Below, in pieces: positions 8,069-18,632 of a DNA stretch of 64,000 nt. The translations under genes and the position numbers were made by a program. Source of the DNA: Bacillus sp. REN16 (GTDB lineage Bacteria > Bacillota > Bacilli > Bacillales > Bacillaceae_L); NCBI RefSeq assembly GCF_020731355.1, contig NZ_JAJFZK010000006.1, positions 248,001-312,000 of the forward strand, written 5' to 3'. Every line of letters starts with the position of its first letter. Position 1 is the first letter of the stretch. Under the pieces are notes generated by a model. That model had not been told where the DNA came from and did no database searches. It was given only the letters and a program-made list of their open reading frames with translations.

Positions 8069-9952
8069 ATGACAGAAGCATTTTATACGATCGGAATGGC
8101 TGGTCATATTGATCATGGGAAAACAACATTAACAAAGGCATTAACTGGTGTTGATACCGACCGATTAAAAGAAGAAAAAGAACGCCAAATCTCAATAGAA
8201 CCAGGCTATGCGCCCCTAAAACTTGATAACGGAATCCATATATCCATAGTAGATGTACCGGGACACGAACGTTTTATTCGGCAAATGATAGCTGGCGTTG
8301 CCGGGATCGACCTTGTGTTACTTGTGATAGCTGCTGATGAAGGAGTCATGCCACAAACATTGGAGCACCTTCAGATTTTGAAATTTTTAGGGATTAAAAA
8401 ATGTATGGTCGTCATTTCGAGGATTAGCAGAGTAGAGGAAGATCTACTTGAGCTTGCTGCTGAAGAAATAAAAGTAGTATTGGCAGATACAGAATATAAT
8501 GATGCACCGATTCTTTATGTTGATAGTCTTACGGAAAAAGGGATACCGGAACTAAAGCAAGCTATTCAAAAGGAAATCATAGGTCTCGAACAAAAAGATA
8601 GCACTGGCGCATTTCGATTACCAATTGATCAGGCCTTTTCGGTTCAGGGACATGGAACAGTTGTAAGAGGAACCGTTTTTGAAGGTATGGTGAATAAGGA
8701 CAGTTCGCTAACACTTTTACCATCAGGGCAAAAAATAAAAATTCGGCAAATCCAAGTCCATAATCACGAAACAGAAAAAGCACAAGCAGGGCAAAGAGTT
8801 GCGCTAAACATTACCGGGGCTACAAAGGATGAAATAAAGCGTGGTGATGTACTTGTGGATTCAGAAAACTTCCAGGTGACGAGCACGATAGATATTGCTC
8901 TGCAGCTTGTTTCAACACTTGCGACTCCACTTAAGCAGCGCTCACCCGTTAAGCTGCATATTGGAACGAGTGAAGCTTACGGAAAAATTGTCTTTTTTGA
9001 TCGAAAAGAAGTTAAAGAATCGGCTAATGAAATACTTTGCCAGATTCGCTTGGAGGAAGAAATTGTTGTACGGCGAGGGGACAGGTTTATTTTACGCAGA
9101 CCTACTCCGGTTGAAACGCTAGGCGGGGGATGGATTATTCAACCTCAAGCGCAGAAGTACCGTTTTGGTGAAGAAACAATTTCTATGCTCAAGAAACAAT
9201 TAAAGAGTTCCCCTGCCGAAATTATAGATAACTTGCTGATTAAGAAGCAACAATTATCAAAACTTCAGCTGATTCAGATTTCTTCATTACAAGAGGATGA
9301 AGTAAACGAAATTATTAATGGTGGCCTTAGAACGGGTAAGTACGTTAAAATCACTAAACAAGTATATTGTTTAAAAAGAACGATTCTTAAAATCAATGAA
9401 GAGATATTAAACAAATTAACAGGGTATCACGAAGGATTTCCATTACGAATTGGCATGAGTAAAGCCGAACTTCTACAAGCCCTTGGTCAAAATAAAAATT
9501 TAATTGAGTATTGTATAGATGAGTTGCTGCAACTCGATAAAATAACGAAAGTAGATCAATTTTTGGCGGTATCAAATTTTAAGCCTAGCCTTCCAAATGA
9601 ATCGATGGAGATCATTGTTTCGTCACTGAGGAATGACGGCATCCAACCCCAAAAATGGGCTGATTATATCAAACATGGTAGCCTCTCTAAACAAGCATCA
9701 AATGAGCTCAAAAGTTACCTGCTTAAAACAAATCAAGCATTTATGCTTAATGAAGATACACTGATTTACAAAAATGCATTTGACAAAGCTGTTGTTGAAT
9801 TACAAGCAAAAACCGATGAAAATTTTAGCTTGTCAGAGGCAAAAGAAATCCTATCTCTTTCTCGTAAATATCTCATACCCTTCTTGGAGTTACTGGATTA
9901 TCACCAATACACAAGACGAGAAGAAGGAAATCGAGTATGGATCAATAAATAG
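8069..9952 (+). CDS. selB: Selenocysteine-specific elongation factor SelB
   Basis: SelB is the GTPase that delivers Sec-tRNA to UGA codons carrying a SECIS hairpin. The N-terminal G domain shows G1 (GHIDHGKT, residues 12-19) and G3 (DVPGHE, about 62-67). EF-Tu-like domains 2 and 3 follow ([12 protein letters not shown]). The C-terminal region of about 270 residues is the winged-helix array that binds the SECIS RNA. The ATG at 8069 is chosen because GGGGAGG lies 8 nt upstream. Length (627 residues) matches family norms. The odd point is G4: where TKxD/NKxD is expected, the frame reads SRIS (residues 117-120). The gene is divergent from tRNA-Sec/selD. selA is not in the window. Confidence 0.92.
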   Translation: MTEAFYTIGMAGHIDHGKTTLTKALTGVDTDRLKEEKERQISIEPGYAPLKLDNGIHISIVDVPGHERFIRQMIAGVAGIDLVLLVIAADEGVMPQTLEHLQILKFLGIKKCMVVISRISRVEEDLLELAAEEIKVVLADTEYNDAPILYVDSLTEKGIPELKQAIQKEIIGLEQKDSTGAFRLPIDQAFSVQGHGTVVRGTVFEGMVNKDSSLTLLPSGQKIKIRQIQVHNHETEKAQAGQRVALNITGATKDEIKRGDVLVDSENFQVTSTIDIALQLVSTLATPLKQRSPVKLHIGTSEAYGKIVFFDRKEVKESANEILCQIRLEEEIVVRRGDRFILRRPTPVETLGGGWIIQPQAQKYRFGEETISMLKKQLKSSPAEIIDNLLIKKQQLSKLQLIQISSLQEDEVNEIINGGLRTGKYVKITKQVYCLKRTILKINEEILNKLTGYHEGFPLRIGMSKAELLQALGQNKNLIEYCIDELLQLDKITKVDQFLAVSNFKPSLPNESMEIIVSSLRNDGIQPQKWADYIKHGSLSKQASNELKSYLLKTNQAFMLNEDTLIYKNAFDKAVVELQAKTDENFSLSEAKEILSLSRKYLIPFLELLDYHQYTRREEGNRVWINK

Positions 9953-9954
9953 GG

Positions 9955-9983
9955 GGTGCCTGTAAAATAAGGCATCTTTTTTT
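9955..9983 (+). terminator. Terminator after selB
   Basis: Stem GGTGCCT / AGGCATC (one G-T pair) with an 8-nt loop, followed by a run of seven T. Confidence 0.85.
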
Positions 9984-10045
9984 CACTTATACCTCTATGC
10001 CCCAAAGGGAATACTTATAGAAAAACTCTTAAAAAGGTGAAAAAT

Positions 10046-10957
10046 ATGAAAATCCTTTGTATTGATGGGGGCGGAATTCGCGGAGTCTATGCGGTTGCCA
10101 TTTTACAAGCAATAGAAAAAGAATCTAAGAAACCCATTTCGGAAATGTTTGATATGATTGCCGGAACAAGTACAGGTGCAATTGTCGCGGCTTCTGCAAT
10201 CCTAGAACTAGATATGGGAGAGGTAAAAGAAAACTATATTAAATATGGAGAAAAAATTTTTACAAAACAATCGAAAATCGGGTTTCTAAAAAGTTTTTAT
10301 AGTGACCGTTTTTTACGCCACTTTATCCAAGGTGCATTTGGTGAAACAACCTTATTTGATATTAAGAAACCGCTTCTCATACCAACGGTTGATATCACTC
10401 ATGGAAATCCATTTGTTCATCGATCGAATTATGGGAATACCGAGCAGGACGATCACTCCATAAAACTTTGGGATGTCGTTCTTTCTTCATGTTCAGCACC
10501 CGTCTTTTTCCCGCCAAATAATATTAATAATCACTATTTAGCAATAGATGGGGGACTTTGGGCAAATAATCCATCACTTGTTTGTATCACAGAGGCCCAG
10601 CATCATTTTAAAAAGAACTTGGAAGACATTCATATTATGTCGATTGGTACTGGCCTACAAAAGATTAATTTCGCAATTGAAACCCAAAAAGAGTGGGGAG
10701 TAACCAAATGGCTGCCATTTCATCTGCCATCCATGAGAATGACACCGAAGTTACTAGACCTAGCCCTAAATCTTTCATCGGAATCAGTAACCTACCATTG
10801 TCAGCATTTGCTTGGTGATCACTATTTTCGGATTAACGAAGACCTCGGTCAGGAGGTTCCGTTTGATGCTCCAGAATTTATCGATTTTCTAGTAGAACTG
10901 GGAGACAAATCATACCATAAGCATCGGAAGGAAATCGCAGCATTTTTGACCAAATAA
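10046..10957 (+). CDS. Patatin-like phospholipase
   Basis: A 303-residue soluble patatin-fold lipid acyl hydrolase. It shows the oxyanion loop DGGGIRG near the N-terminus, the nucleophile elbow GTSTG (about residues 40-44, Ser nucleophile) and the catalytic DGG (AIDGGLWANNP). No signal peptide is seen, so it is probably cytoplasmic. The ATG at 10046 has AAGG 8 nt upstream; the GTG at 10037 lies within the ribosome-binding site itself. Similar stand-alone enzymes occur widely. CBASS effectors share this fold, but no nucleotide cyclase is adjacent. The physiological lipid substrate is unknown. htpG follows with its own promoter. Confidence 0.88.
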   Translation: MKILCIDGGGIRGVYAVAILQAIEKESKKPISEMFDMIAGTSTGAIVAASAILELDMGEVKENYIKYGEKIFTKQSKIGFLKSFYSDRFLRHFIQGAFGETTLFDIKKPLLIPTVDITHGNPFVHRSNYGNTEQDDHSIKLWDVVLSSCSAPVFFPPNNINNHYLAIDGGLWANNPSLVCITEAQHHFKKNLEDIHIMSIGTGLQKINFAIETQKEWGVTKWLPFHLPSMRMTPKLLDLALNLSSESVTYHCQHLLGDHYFRINEDLGQEVPFDAPEFIDFLVELGDKSYHKHRKEIAAFLTK

Positions 10958-10969
10958 ATATCTGCTTAA

Positions 10970-10998
10970 TTGACAGATAAAAAAATATATGGTATTAA
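10970..10998 (+). promoter_or_regulatory. Sigma-A promoter of htpG
   Basis: TTGACA (10970-10975), a 17-bp spacer and TATTAA (10993-10998). This is a near-consensus vegetative promoter ending 11 bp before the CIRCE operator. Confidence 0.85.
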
Positions 10999-11009
10999 AA
11001 AGTTGGGCA

Positions 11010-11036
11010 TTAGCACTCCGATGTTGCGAGTGCTAA
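11010..11036 (+). promoter_or_regulatory. CIRCE operator (HrcA-binding site)
   Basis: A perfect match to the CIRCE consensus: TTAGCACTC, 9-nt spacer, GAGTGCTAA. It begins just downstream of the -10 box, at about the transcription start, and lies 34 bp before the htpG ATG. CIRCE is bound by the HrcA repressor and is classically found at groESL and dnaK operons. Confidence 0.95.
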
Positions 11037-11070
11037 ACAAAATATCAACAATTTCGAAAGGGGAACTAGT

Positions 11071-12952
11071 TATGTCTAAGAAACAATTTAAAGCAGAGTC
11101 TAAAAGGTTATTAGAAATGATGATCAACTCGATTTATTCACAGCGTGAGGTATTTTTACGCGAGTTAATTTCAAACTCAAGTGATGCAATTGACAAAATT
11201 TATTATAAGGCATTAACAGATGACCGCTATCAATTTGATAAGGAAAGCTATTTCATCAAAATCCTACCGGACAAAGAAAAGCGGACTCTCACTATCACCG
11301 ATTCTGGTATTGGGATGACAAAGGAAGAACTTGAAACAAATCTTGGAACAATCGCAAAAAGCGGTTCATTAGCTTTTAAAAAGGAAACTGAAATTAAAGA
11401 TGGCCATGATATCATTGGACAATTCGGTGTCGGTTTTTATGCAGCTTTTATGGTTGCCGACGTTGTAACTGTTATAAGTAAAGCACTTGGCAGCGAAGAA
11501 GCATACAAATGGGAGTCAACAGGTGCAGATGGGTACACCATTGAAACAGTTGAAAAAGATACAGTTGGAACGGAAATTACCTTAAAAATCAAAGAAAATA
11601 CCGAAGAAGAATCCTATGATGAATTTTTAGAGGAATATCGCTTAAAATCAATCATCAAAAAATATTCAGATTTCATTCGCTATCCAATTAAGATGGATGT
11701 TACAACAAGCAAACTTAAAGATGGAAGCGAATCTGAATACGAGCAGGTAACAGAAGAAGAAGTTATCAACAGCATGGTTCCAATTTGGAGAAAAAACAAA
11801 AGCGAACTATCTGATGAAGACTATGAAAAGTTCTATAATGAAAAGCACTATGGATTTGATAAACCATTAAAGCATATTCACATCAGTGTTGATGGGACAA
11901 TCCGCTACAATGCCATTTTATATATTCCTGAAAATATTCCATTTGATTATTACTCAAAAGAATATGAAAAAGGGTTAGAGCTTTATTCAAACGGCGTTTT
12001 AATTATGAACAAATCCGCTGATTTACTTCCAGATTATTTTAGCTTTGTAAAAGGATTGGTAGATTCTGAGGATTTATCGCTTAATATTTCAAGAGAAATG
12101 CTTCAGCAGGACCGTCAATTAAAGCTGATTGCTAAAAACATCAATAAAAAAATTAAAAGCGAATTACAAAGCATGTTAAAAAATGAACGCGAAAAATATG
12201 AAAAGTTCTTTGACAGCTTTGGTCGGGGGTTAAAGTTTGGTGTATACAGTGATTATGGAAGCAATAAAGAAACGCTACAAGATTTGTTGCTATTCTATTC
12301 TTCCAAAGAGAAAAAGCCCGTCTCATTAGATGAATATGTCTCAAGAATGCCTGAAGATCAAAAATATATTTATTATGCAACTGGTGATTCTGTCGAGCGC
12401 ATTGACAAACTGCCACAAACTGAATTAGTAGCGGATAAGGGCTTTGAAATCCTATATTTTACTGAGGACATTGACGAATTTGCAATTAAAATGCTCATGA
12501 ATTACAAAGAAAAAGAATTCAAATCAGTTTCAAGCAGTGATCTAGGTTTCGAACCAAATGAAAGCGAAAAAGCAACAGAAAAAGAACAAAATGAAAACAA
12601 AGAGCTATTTGAATATATGAAAAATGCATTAGCTGGAAAGGTTTCAGATGTGAGAATATCTAAACGTCTTAAAACACATCCAGTTTGTTTATCAACAGAT
12701 GGTGAGATCTCTATCGAAATGGAGAAAATTTTGAATGCAATGCCTGACAACCAAAATGTTAAGGCTGATAAAGTGTTAGAAATTAACGTCCACCATGAAG
12801 TGTTCGCGTCATTAAAAACGGCATTTGAACAAGATAAAACAAAGCTTGATTTGTATACCCATTTATTGTATAACCAAGCTCTACTTATTGAGGGTCTGCC
12901 AATTCAAGATCCCGTTGAATTTACAAATGATATTTGTAAGATAATGGTTTGA
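11071..12952 (+). CDS. htpG: Molecular chaperone HtpG (Hsp90)
   Basis: The bacterial Hsp90, a dimeric ATP-dependent chaperone. The N-terminal GHKL ATPase has NSSDAIDKI (Mg/ATP-binding Asn), DSGIGMT and [11 protein letters not shown]. Middle and C-terminal dimerisation domains follow, for a total of about 626 residues. The correct start is the ATG at 11071, with GAAAGGGG upstream. The open frame extends back to 10970, but that part covers the promoter and CIRCE and is not translated. Regulation by HrcA is indicated by the perfect CIRCE. This differs from B. subtilis, where htpG is known to be controlled independently of HrcA. Confidence 0.95.
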
Positions 12953-12953
12953 T

Positions 12954-12989
12954 TAAAAAAAGCAACAGTCCAAAGTGACTGTTGCTTTC
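12954..12989. terminator. Bidirectional terminator htpG / niaR
   Basis: Perfect 10-bp stem AGCAACAGTC / GACTGTTGCT with a 6-nt loop. Seven T follow on the minus strand (niaR) and TTTCT on the plus strand (htpG). Confidence 0.85.
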
Positions 12990-12996
12990 TAATGTA

Positions 12997-13536
12997 TTAT
13001 TCTTTTAATAAAATATTCACTTCTTGCAAGGCTTCACAGGCTGCATCTAATTTTTCAACTGAATCTGCTTCAATTGTATGTAAGTGCACTCCATTCGTCA
13101 GCAATGAGAGGAGCGAGGCATTTGTTTCAGATAATTTTTCAATAAAACGCTTCACTTCAAACCGATTTTTTATCATTAATGATCCTGCTATTTCCCCGTA
13201 CACTGGATGTTCGACAATCACATCTCGAACGGTTACTCCATTATCAACTAAAATATTTAGTTCCTCGGCAGTCTGATCCGAAGTATGCTTCACGGCAATT
13301 ATTCTTGATATATGATCATCTATTGGTTGTTCCTGCAAATATATATAGCCCTGACTCGTTGCAACAATTGGTTCATTTTTTGCCTTTAATAACGAGATAT
13401 CCTGAACAATTACTTGACGACTTACATTTGCCCGTTTTGAAAGATCCTCACCAATAATAGGGGAGGGGCTTTCCTTTAACCATTTGATAATCGATTCTCT
13501 CCGTTTTTCTCCTAATAATTTTTTATCTGCACTCAT
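12997..13536 (-). CDS. niaR: Niacin-responsive repressor NiaR (NadR/YrxA family)
   Basis: A 179-residue transcriptional regulator with an N-terminal HTH domain (about residues 10-55, containing LSKRANVSRQVIVQDI). It is followed by a 3H ligand domain whose conserved histidines appear in EHPVYGE and GVHLHTIEA. In Bacillus, NiaR represses NAD de novo synthesis and niacin uptake genes when nicotinic acid is present. I choose the ATG at 13536, with GGAG 8 nt upstream; the frame extends to 13575 without a site. No nad genes are adjacent, so its targets lie elsewhere. Terminators on both sides mark it as monocistronic. Confidence 0.88.
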   Translation of the reverse strand: MSADKKLLGEKRRESIIKWLKESPSPIIGEDLSKRANVSRQVIVQDISLLKAKNEPIVATSQGYIYLQEQPIDDHISRIIAVKHTSDQTAEELNILVDNGVTVRDVIVEHPVYGEIAGSLMIKNRFEVKRFIEKLSETNASLLSLLTNGVHLHTIEADSVEKLDAACEALQEVNILLKE

Positions 13537-13622
13537 TTTTTTCACTCCATTTAAAGCTATAAGAGCCGTTTTCATTTATTTTATCAACAAGTTCATTTCA
13601 ACACAATTCTTGTAATCGCAAA

Positions 13623-13655
13623 AAAACAGCCTAATCCAGTGAATCAGGCTGTTTT
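13623..13655 (-). terminator. Terminator after ilvD
   Basis: Stem AAAACAGCCT / AGGCTGTTTT around a 13-nt loop, followed on the minus strand by a T-rich stretch. Confidence 0.8.
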
Positions 13656-13664
13656 GATAGATTA

Positions 13665-15344
13665 TTAGATTTTCATAATTCCACCAGTGCTAGCATTTGT
13701 GACAAGTTTTGAGTAACGAGCAAGGTAGCCTTTTTTCACTTTTGGTTCAAAGCCTTTCCATTCAGCTTTTCGTTTTTCAAATTCTTCATCAGAAATTTCT
13801 AAAGTGATTTTACGATTATTTAAATCAAGTTCAATTATGTCTCCATCATGAACAAATGCAATTGGTCCGCCTTCAGCAGCTTCTGGAGAGATATGACCAA
13901 TTGAAATACCACGAGATGCACCTGAGAAACGTCCATCCGTAATTAAGCCGACTTTTGCTCCTAGACCTCTACCAACAATTTGGGATGTAGGTGCGAGCAT
14001 CTCTGGCATTCCAGGACCGCCTTTAGGACCTTCATAGCGAATAACAACGACATCGCCTTCTTTTACCTTACCAACAATGATAGCTGATAGGGCATCTTCT
14101 TGCGAATCGAAGCAAACAGCAGGGCCCCTATGGTAGCCGCCAACCGATGGATCAACCGCACCTACCTTAACTACAGCACCCTCAGGAGCAAGGTTACCGA
14201 ATAAGATCGCTAATCCACCTTGTTCGGAATGCGGATTTTCAAGTGGTCGGATGACATTGTGATCCGTAATTTCGCAGCCAGCCACATTCTCACGTAATGT
14301 TTTACCAGTCACAGTTAAACAATCTCCGTTTATGGCACCCGGTTTTTTTAGTAATTCATTGATAATCGCACTAACACCACCAGCATTGTGGACATCTTCA
14401 ATATGATGATCCGAAGCAGGGGCGATTTTTGCTAAGTGCGGAACACGCGCTGCAATTTCATTAATACGTTCTAAAGAGTACTCAATTTCAGCTTCATTTG
14501 CCAACGCAAGAGTATGAAGAACAGTATTTGTTGAACCGCCCATCGCCATATCCAAAGCAAACGCATTATCGATTGTGTCTACTGTAACGATATCACGTGG
14601 CTTAATGTCTTTTTCGATTAAATACATTAATTGTTTTGCAGATTCTTTAACAAATTCTTTTCTTTCTTCAGCGACAGCTAATATTGTACCGTTGCCTGGA
14701 AGAGCAAGACCAAGTCCTTCAGCTAAACAGTTCATAGAGTTTGCTGTAAACATACCAGAACAAGAACCGCATGTAGGGCAAGCAACTTGTTCAATTTCTG
14801 TTAATCTAGCTTCGTCAATTTGACCGGATTGGAAAGCTCCAACTCCTTCAAACACAGAGTTCAGGTTAAGAGCATTACCTGCTGCATCACGACCAGCTTT
14901 CATTGGACCACCGCTAACAAAGATGGTAGGGATGTTCAGACGCATTGCAGCCATCATCATTCCCGGTGTGATTTTGTCACAGTTTGGAATACATACCATT
15001 CCATCAAACCAGTGTGCGGAAACAACTGTTTCAACTGAGTCAGCAATAATTTCACGACTCGGCAGGGAATATCTCATTCCAATATGACCCATTGCGATTC
15101 CATCATCAACACCAATTGTGTTCATTTCAAATGGAACACCACCAGCTTCACGAATTGCTTCTTTGACAATTTTTCCAAACTCTTGTAAATGTACATGACC
15201 TGGAACAATATCAATATATGAGTTGACCACCGCGATAAAAGGTTTGTTAAAATCTTCCTCTTTAACTCCAGCTGCACGAAGCAAGCTTCTATGTGGAGCC
15301 CGATCAAATCCTGATTTAATCATGTTACTGCGTAATTCTGCCAT
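13665..15344 (-). CDS. ilvD: Dihydroxy-acid dehydratase
   Basis: IlvD dehydrates 2,3-dihydroxy-isovalerate and -methylvalerate in valine/isoleucine synthesis and also supports CoA precursor supply. Iron-sulphur and active-site motifs are visible: [21 protein letters not shown], and [15 protein letters not shown]. The predicted length of 559 residues matches the Bacillus enzyme. The ATG at 15344 is supported by GGAGG 8 nt upstream, so the 5-residue upstream extension is not used. The gene stands alone and not in an ilv-leu operon, and I see no T-box leader in the upstream gap. Confidence 0.95.
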   Translation of the reverse strand: MAELRSNMIKSGFDRAPHRSLLRAAGVKEEDFNKPFIAVVNSYIDIVPGHVHLQEFGKIVKEAIREAGGVPFEMNTIGVDDGIAMGHIGMRYSLPSREIIADSVETVVSAHWFDGMVCIPNCDKITPGMMMAAMRLNIPTIFVSGGPMKAGRDAAGNALNLNSVFEGVGAFQSGQIDEARLTEIEQVACPTCGSCSGMFTANSMNCLAEGLGLALPGNGTILAVAEERKEFVKESAKQLMYLIEKDIKPRDIVTVDTIDNAFALDMAMGGSTNTVLHTLALANEAEIEYSLERINEIAARVPHLAKIAPASDHHIEDVHNAGGVSAIINELLKKPGAINGDCLTVTGKTLRENVAGCEITDHNVIRPLENPHSEQGGLAILFGNLAPEGAVVKVGAVDPSVGGYHRGPAVCFDSQEDALSAIIVGKVKEGDVVVIRYEGPKGGPGMPEMLAPTSQIVGRGLGAKVGLITDGRFSGASRGISIGHISPEAAEGGPIAFVHDGDIIELDLNNRKITLEISDEEFEKRKAEWKGFEPKVKKGYLARYSKLVTNASTGGIMKI

Positions 15345-15691
15345 TAAAACTACCTCCAATTAAAAAGTACCACAAAATTGAAAATTTAAATTATTACTCA
15401 TTGTAACACTATTTATAAGATAATCAATTAATAAATTTCATAGATTTTATGAGAATTTTAAAAATAAAAGTTTATAATCTTCATAGAATCTACAAAATTC
15501 AACAATTGATGAATTGATTTAAAGAGGATAATCTTCTATAATATAAATAGTTAGTTTAGGAAACAAATTAATTATTTAAGTGAGACATAAACTTTTAATT
15601 TAAATTGTCATAATCACTTTAAAAGAAACACAAAATAACATCATGATTTGTTTTCTATCTTTATTACATAAGTAGAAAGGTTTGATTTTAA
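15345..15691. other. Divergent intergenic region ilvD / gnd
   Basis: An AT-rich gap of about 350 bp between divergent ilvD and gnd. It holds the gnd promoter (15514-15542) and a 5' leader of about 140 nt for gnd. I found no T-box, riboswitch or strong inverted repeat in it. Confidence 0.6.
15514..15542 (+). promoter_or_regulatory. Sigma-A promoter of gnd
   Basis: TTGATT (15514-15519), a 17-bp spacer and a perfect TATAAT (15537-15542). Transcription would start about 140 nt before the gnd ATG. Confidence 0.75.
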
Positions 15692-17104
15692 ATGTCTAAG
15701 CAACAAATTGGTGTAGTTGGTTTAGCAGTAATGGGTAAAAACTTAGCGTTGAACATAGAAAGCAGAGGATACTCTGTAGCTGTTTTTAACCGTTCATACG
15801 AAAAAACAGAAGAGTTCCTTCAAAATGAAGCAGTCGGCAAAAACTTTGTTGGTGCCAAGACAATAGAGGAATTTGTTAATTCTCTAGAAAAGCCACGCAA
15901 AATTTTATTAATGGTTAAGGCTGGTCCAGCAACTGATGCAACAATTGATTCATTAAAGCCATATCTTGAAGAAAATGATATTTTAATTGATGGTGGTAAT
16001 ACATTCTTCCAAGACACAATTCGCCGAAACAAAGAATTGGAATCTACTGGTATCCACTTCATTGGTACTGGGGTTTCTGGTGGTGAAGAGGGAGCATTAA
16101 AAGGACCTTCAATCATGCCTGGCGGACAAAAAGAAGCCTACGAGCTTGTCAAACCAATCTTAACCGCAATTTCTGCAAAAGTATCAGGAGACCCTTGCTG
16201 TACATATATCGGACCAAATGGTGCTGGACATTACGTTAAAATGGTACACAATGGTATTGAATATGGAGATATGCAATTAATCTGTGAAGCGTATTTTATC
16301 CTTAAAAATGTATTAGGTTTAAGCACAGATGAACTTCATGAAGTATTTGCTGAATGGAACAAAGGTGAACTAGACAGTTACTTAATTGAAATTACAGCAG
16401 ATATCTTCACTAAAAAAGATGAAGAAACTGGTAAACCACTTGTTGACGTTATCCTTGACACTGCTGGTCAAAAAGGAACTGGTAAATGGACTAGCCAAAA
16501 TGCGTTAGATCTAGGTGTTCCACTACCAATTATTACTGAGTCTGTATTTGCTCGTTTCATCTCAGCAATGAAAGATGAACGTGTGAAAGCTAGCCAGGTT
16601 CTTTCAGGTCCATCTGCACAAGGTTTTGATGGAGATAAACAGGAACTTATTGAAGCAGTACGTAAAGCACTTTACTTAAGTAAAATCGTTTCATATGCAC
16701 AAGGCTTTGCACAAATGCGTGTCGCTTCTGAAGAATATGACTGGAATTTAAACTACGGTGAAATTGCAATGATTTTCCGTGGCGGGTGTATCATTCGTGC
16801 AAAATTCCTACAAAACATTAAAGAAGCATATGACCGTGACCAACAACTAGCTAACCTATTATTAGATCCTTACTTCAAGGAAATTGCAGAAGGTTACCAA
16901 GATTCTTTACGTAAGGTTATTTCAGTTGCCATTGAAAAAGGAATTCCGGTTCCATGTTTCTCAAGTGCAATTGCATACTATGACAGTTATCGTACTGCAA
17001 CATTACCTGCAAACCTTCTTCAAGCACAACGCGATTACTTTGGTGCGCATACTTACCAACGTGTTGACAAAGAAGGAATCTTCCATACAAACTGGATGGA
17101 ATAA
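15692..17104 (+). CDS. gndA: 6-phosphogluconate dehydrogenase (decarboxylating)
   Basis: Converts 6-phosphogluconate to ribulose 5-phosphate, CO2 and NADPH. The N-terminal Rossmann domain starts with [16 protein letters not shown]. The family signature is [11 protein letters not shown], and catalytic residues lie in the [11 protein letters not shown] and [13 protein letters not shown] segments. Length (470 residues) is that of the long GndA type; NADP is the usual cofactor. The gene is monocistronic between a strong promoter and a terminator. Its neighbours downstream include gluconokinase, which produces its substrate, so the locus is coherent for gluconate use. Confidence 0.96.
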   Translation: MSKQQIGVVGLAVMGKNLALNIESRGYSVAVFNRSYEKTEEFLQNEAVGKNFVGAKTIEEFVNSLEKPRKILLMVKAGPATDATIDSLKPYLEENDILIDGGNTFFQDTIRRNKELESTGIHFIGTGVSGGEEGALKGPSIMPGGQKEAYELVKPILTAISAKVSGDPCCTYIGPNGAGHYVKMVHNGIEYGDMQLICEAYFILKNVLGLSTDELHEVFAEWNKGELDSYLIEITADIFTKKDEETGKPLVDVILDTAGQKGTGKWTSQNALDLGVPLPIITESVFARFISAMKDERVKASQVLSGPSAQGFDGDKQELIEAVRKALYLSKIVSYAQGFAQMRVASEEYDWNLNYGEIAMIFRGGCIIRAKFLQNIKEAYDRDQQLANLLLDPYFKEIAEGYQDSLRKVISVAIEKGIPVPCFSSAIAYYDSYRTATLPANLLQAQRDYFGAHTYQRVDKEGIFHTNWME

Positions 17105-17114
17105 TTACTCTGTT

Positions 17115-17145
17115 GGGGTTTCAACATTGAAACCCCGGCTTTTAT
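17115..17145 (+). terminator. Terminator after gnd
   Basis: Perfect 10-bp stem GGGGTTTCAA / TTGAAACCCC with a 2-nt apex, followed by a T-rich tract. Confidence 0.8.
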
Positions 17146-17292
17146 TTGTAAGAATCTCATTTTTGATGTAAGGGATTACACATTTACACACAATTGGCTT
17201 CCGAAGGTTAAGTGCAAAAATAGAGACATCGGTTCTAAAAATGCGTAAACTGTTTTTAGATGATGGAAGTTTTAATAGAAGGGAGTCTTATC

Positions 17293-18561
17293 ATGGGTAT
17301 TCTCCAAGAGTTATTAAAGGATATTCCGGTTCCAAAAATGCTTAAAGTCAAACAGCATTTTGATGATTCTAAAGTTGAAAATCTTGTAGAAGATTTAACA
17401 AATAAATTACATCGGGAAGAAGTAAAACAAACCATTAAACCAGGCATGGAAATTGCAATTGCTGTGGGAAGTCGTGGAATTGATGCGTTAGTTGACCTTA
17501 CAAAAATAACTGTGCAATTTATTAAGGATATGGGCGGTAAGCCTTTTATTGTACCAAGTATGGGCAGTCATGGTGGCGCAACTGCTGAAGGTCAACGTGA
17601 TGTTTTAAAACATCTTGGTGTAACAGAAGAAAGTGTTGGCTGTGAAATACGTTCTTCGATGGAAGTTATTAAGCTGGGTGAACTACCAAATGGCTTACCT
17701 GTTTACATTGATAAATACGCTTCTAAAGCTGACGGAATTGTTGTTATTAATCGTGTAAAACCTCATACCGCTTTCCGTGGTTCTGTTGAAAGTGGAATCC
17801 AAAAAATGATTAGCATTGGTCTGGGTAAGCAAAAAGGGGCAGAGGCTTGCCATCAGTTAGGCTTCAAATACATGGCAGAAAATGTTCCCGCCATGGCACA
17901 AATGATTATGGAAAAAACACCGTTTCTTTTTGGCGTTGCAACTGTAGAAAACGCTTTTGATCGGGTGGCAAGAATTGAAGTTATGCTTACAAATGAAATT
18001 ATTGAGAAAGAACCTGAACTTCAAGCGCAAGCAAAACAATTACTACCTAAACTATTCTTTGATCAAATCGATGTTCTTGTCATTGATCAAATTGGTAAAA
18101 ACATTAGTGGGGACGGCATGGACCCTAATATTACAGGTCGCTATCCAACTCCATATGCACATGGCGGTCCTGAAGTGAACAAAATGGTTGTCTTAAACCT
18201 AACGCCGGAAACAGAAGGTAATGCGAATGGTGTTGGTACGGCCGATTTCACAACTCAGCGACTCGTTGACCAAATGGACCTTGAGTTCACATATGCAAAT
18301 GGATTGACTTCAACAGTGGTTGCGCCGACGAAAATTGCAACAACACTTCCAAATGATAAAGAAGCCATTCAAGCAGCCATCAAAACATGTAATATCTTAG
18401 ATTTTTCAACAGTAAAAATGGTTCGCATCAAAGATACACTGCATGTAAGTGAAATTGAAGTATCCGAAGCCTTATTAGATTACATCAAGAATCATCCAAA
18501 TATTGAGCAGGCATCAGACCTTTATGACTTCGATTTCAACGAAAACGGAAACTTATTTTAA
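17293..18561 (+). CDS. larA: LarA-family nickel-dependent 2-hydroxyacid racemase/epimerase
   Basis: A 422-residue member of the LarA (DUF2088) superfamily, whose members use the nickel-pincer nucleotide cofactor to racemise or epimerise 2-hydroxyacids. Residues equivalent to L. plantarum LarA His108, His174, Lys184 (cofactor anchor) and His200 can be placed at His93 (GSHGG), His158 (KPHTAF), Lys171 (IQKM) and His187 (ACHQ). The start is the ATG at 17293, with AGGGAG 7 nt upstream. The superfamily includes lactate and malate racemases and a D-gluconate 2-epimerase (GntE). Neighbouring gnd and gluconokinase favour a sugar-acid substrate, which is inference. Cofactor genes larE, larB and larC lie downstream. 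Confidence 0.85.
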   Translation: MGILQELLKDIPVPKMLKVKQHFDDSKVENLVEDLTNKLHREEVKQTIKPGMEIAIAVGSRGIDALVDLTKITVQFIKDMGGKPFIVPSMGSHGGATAEGQRDVLKHLGVTEESVGCEIRSSMEVIKLGELPNGLPVYIDKYASKADGIVVINRVKPHTAFRGSVESGIQKMISIGLGKQKGAEACHQLGFKYMAENVPAMAQMIMEKTPFLFGVATVENAFDRVARIEVMLTNEIIEKEPELQAQAKQLLPKLFFDQIDVLVIDQIGKNISGDGMDPNITGRYPTPYAHGGPEVNKMVVLNLTPETEGNANGVGTADFTTQRLVDQMDLEFTYANGLTSTVVAPTKIATTLPNDKEAIQAAIKTCNILDFSTVKMVRIKDTLHVSEIEVSEALLDYIKNHPNIEQASDLYDFDFNENGNLF

Positions 18562-18632
18562 CTGAATTTATTGGGGGAGAAATTCCTCTTTTCAGAATAA
18601 GTCTAATTACATATTGAAAAAGGGGAATAAAC

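Noticed and set aside
10046-10957. Patatin-like protein as a CBASS effector (CapV/CapE)
   Set aside because: No CD-NTase, Cap2/Cap3 or other defence gene is adjacent; neighbours are selB and htpG.
12153-12750. Long minus-strand ORFs inside htpG and other genes
   Set aside because: They are shadows of real genes in another frame, without ribosome-binding sites or recognisable domains.
15345-15691. T-box or riboswitch upstream of ilvD or in the gnd leader
   Set aside because: No T-box sequence, specifier loop or antiterminator pairing was found; the region is plain AT-rich DNA.
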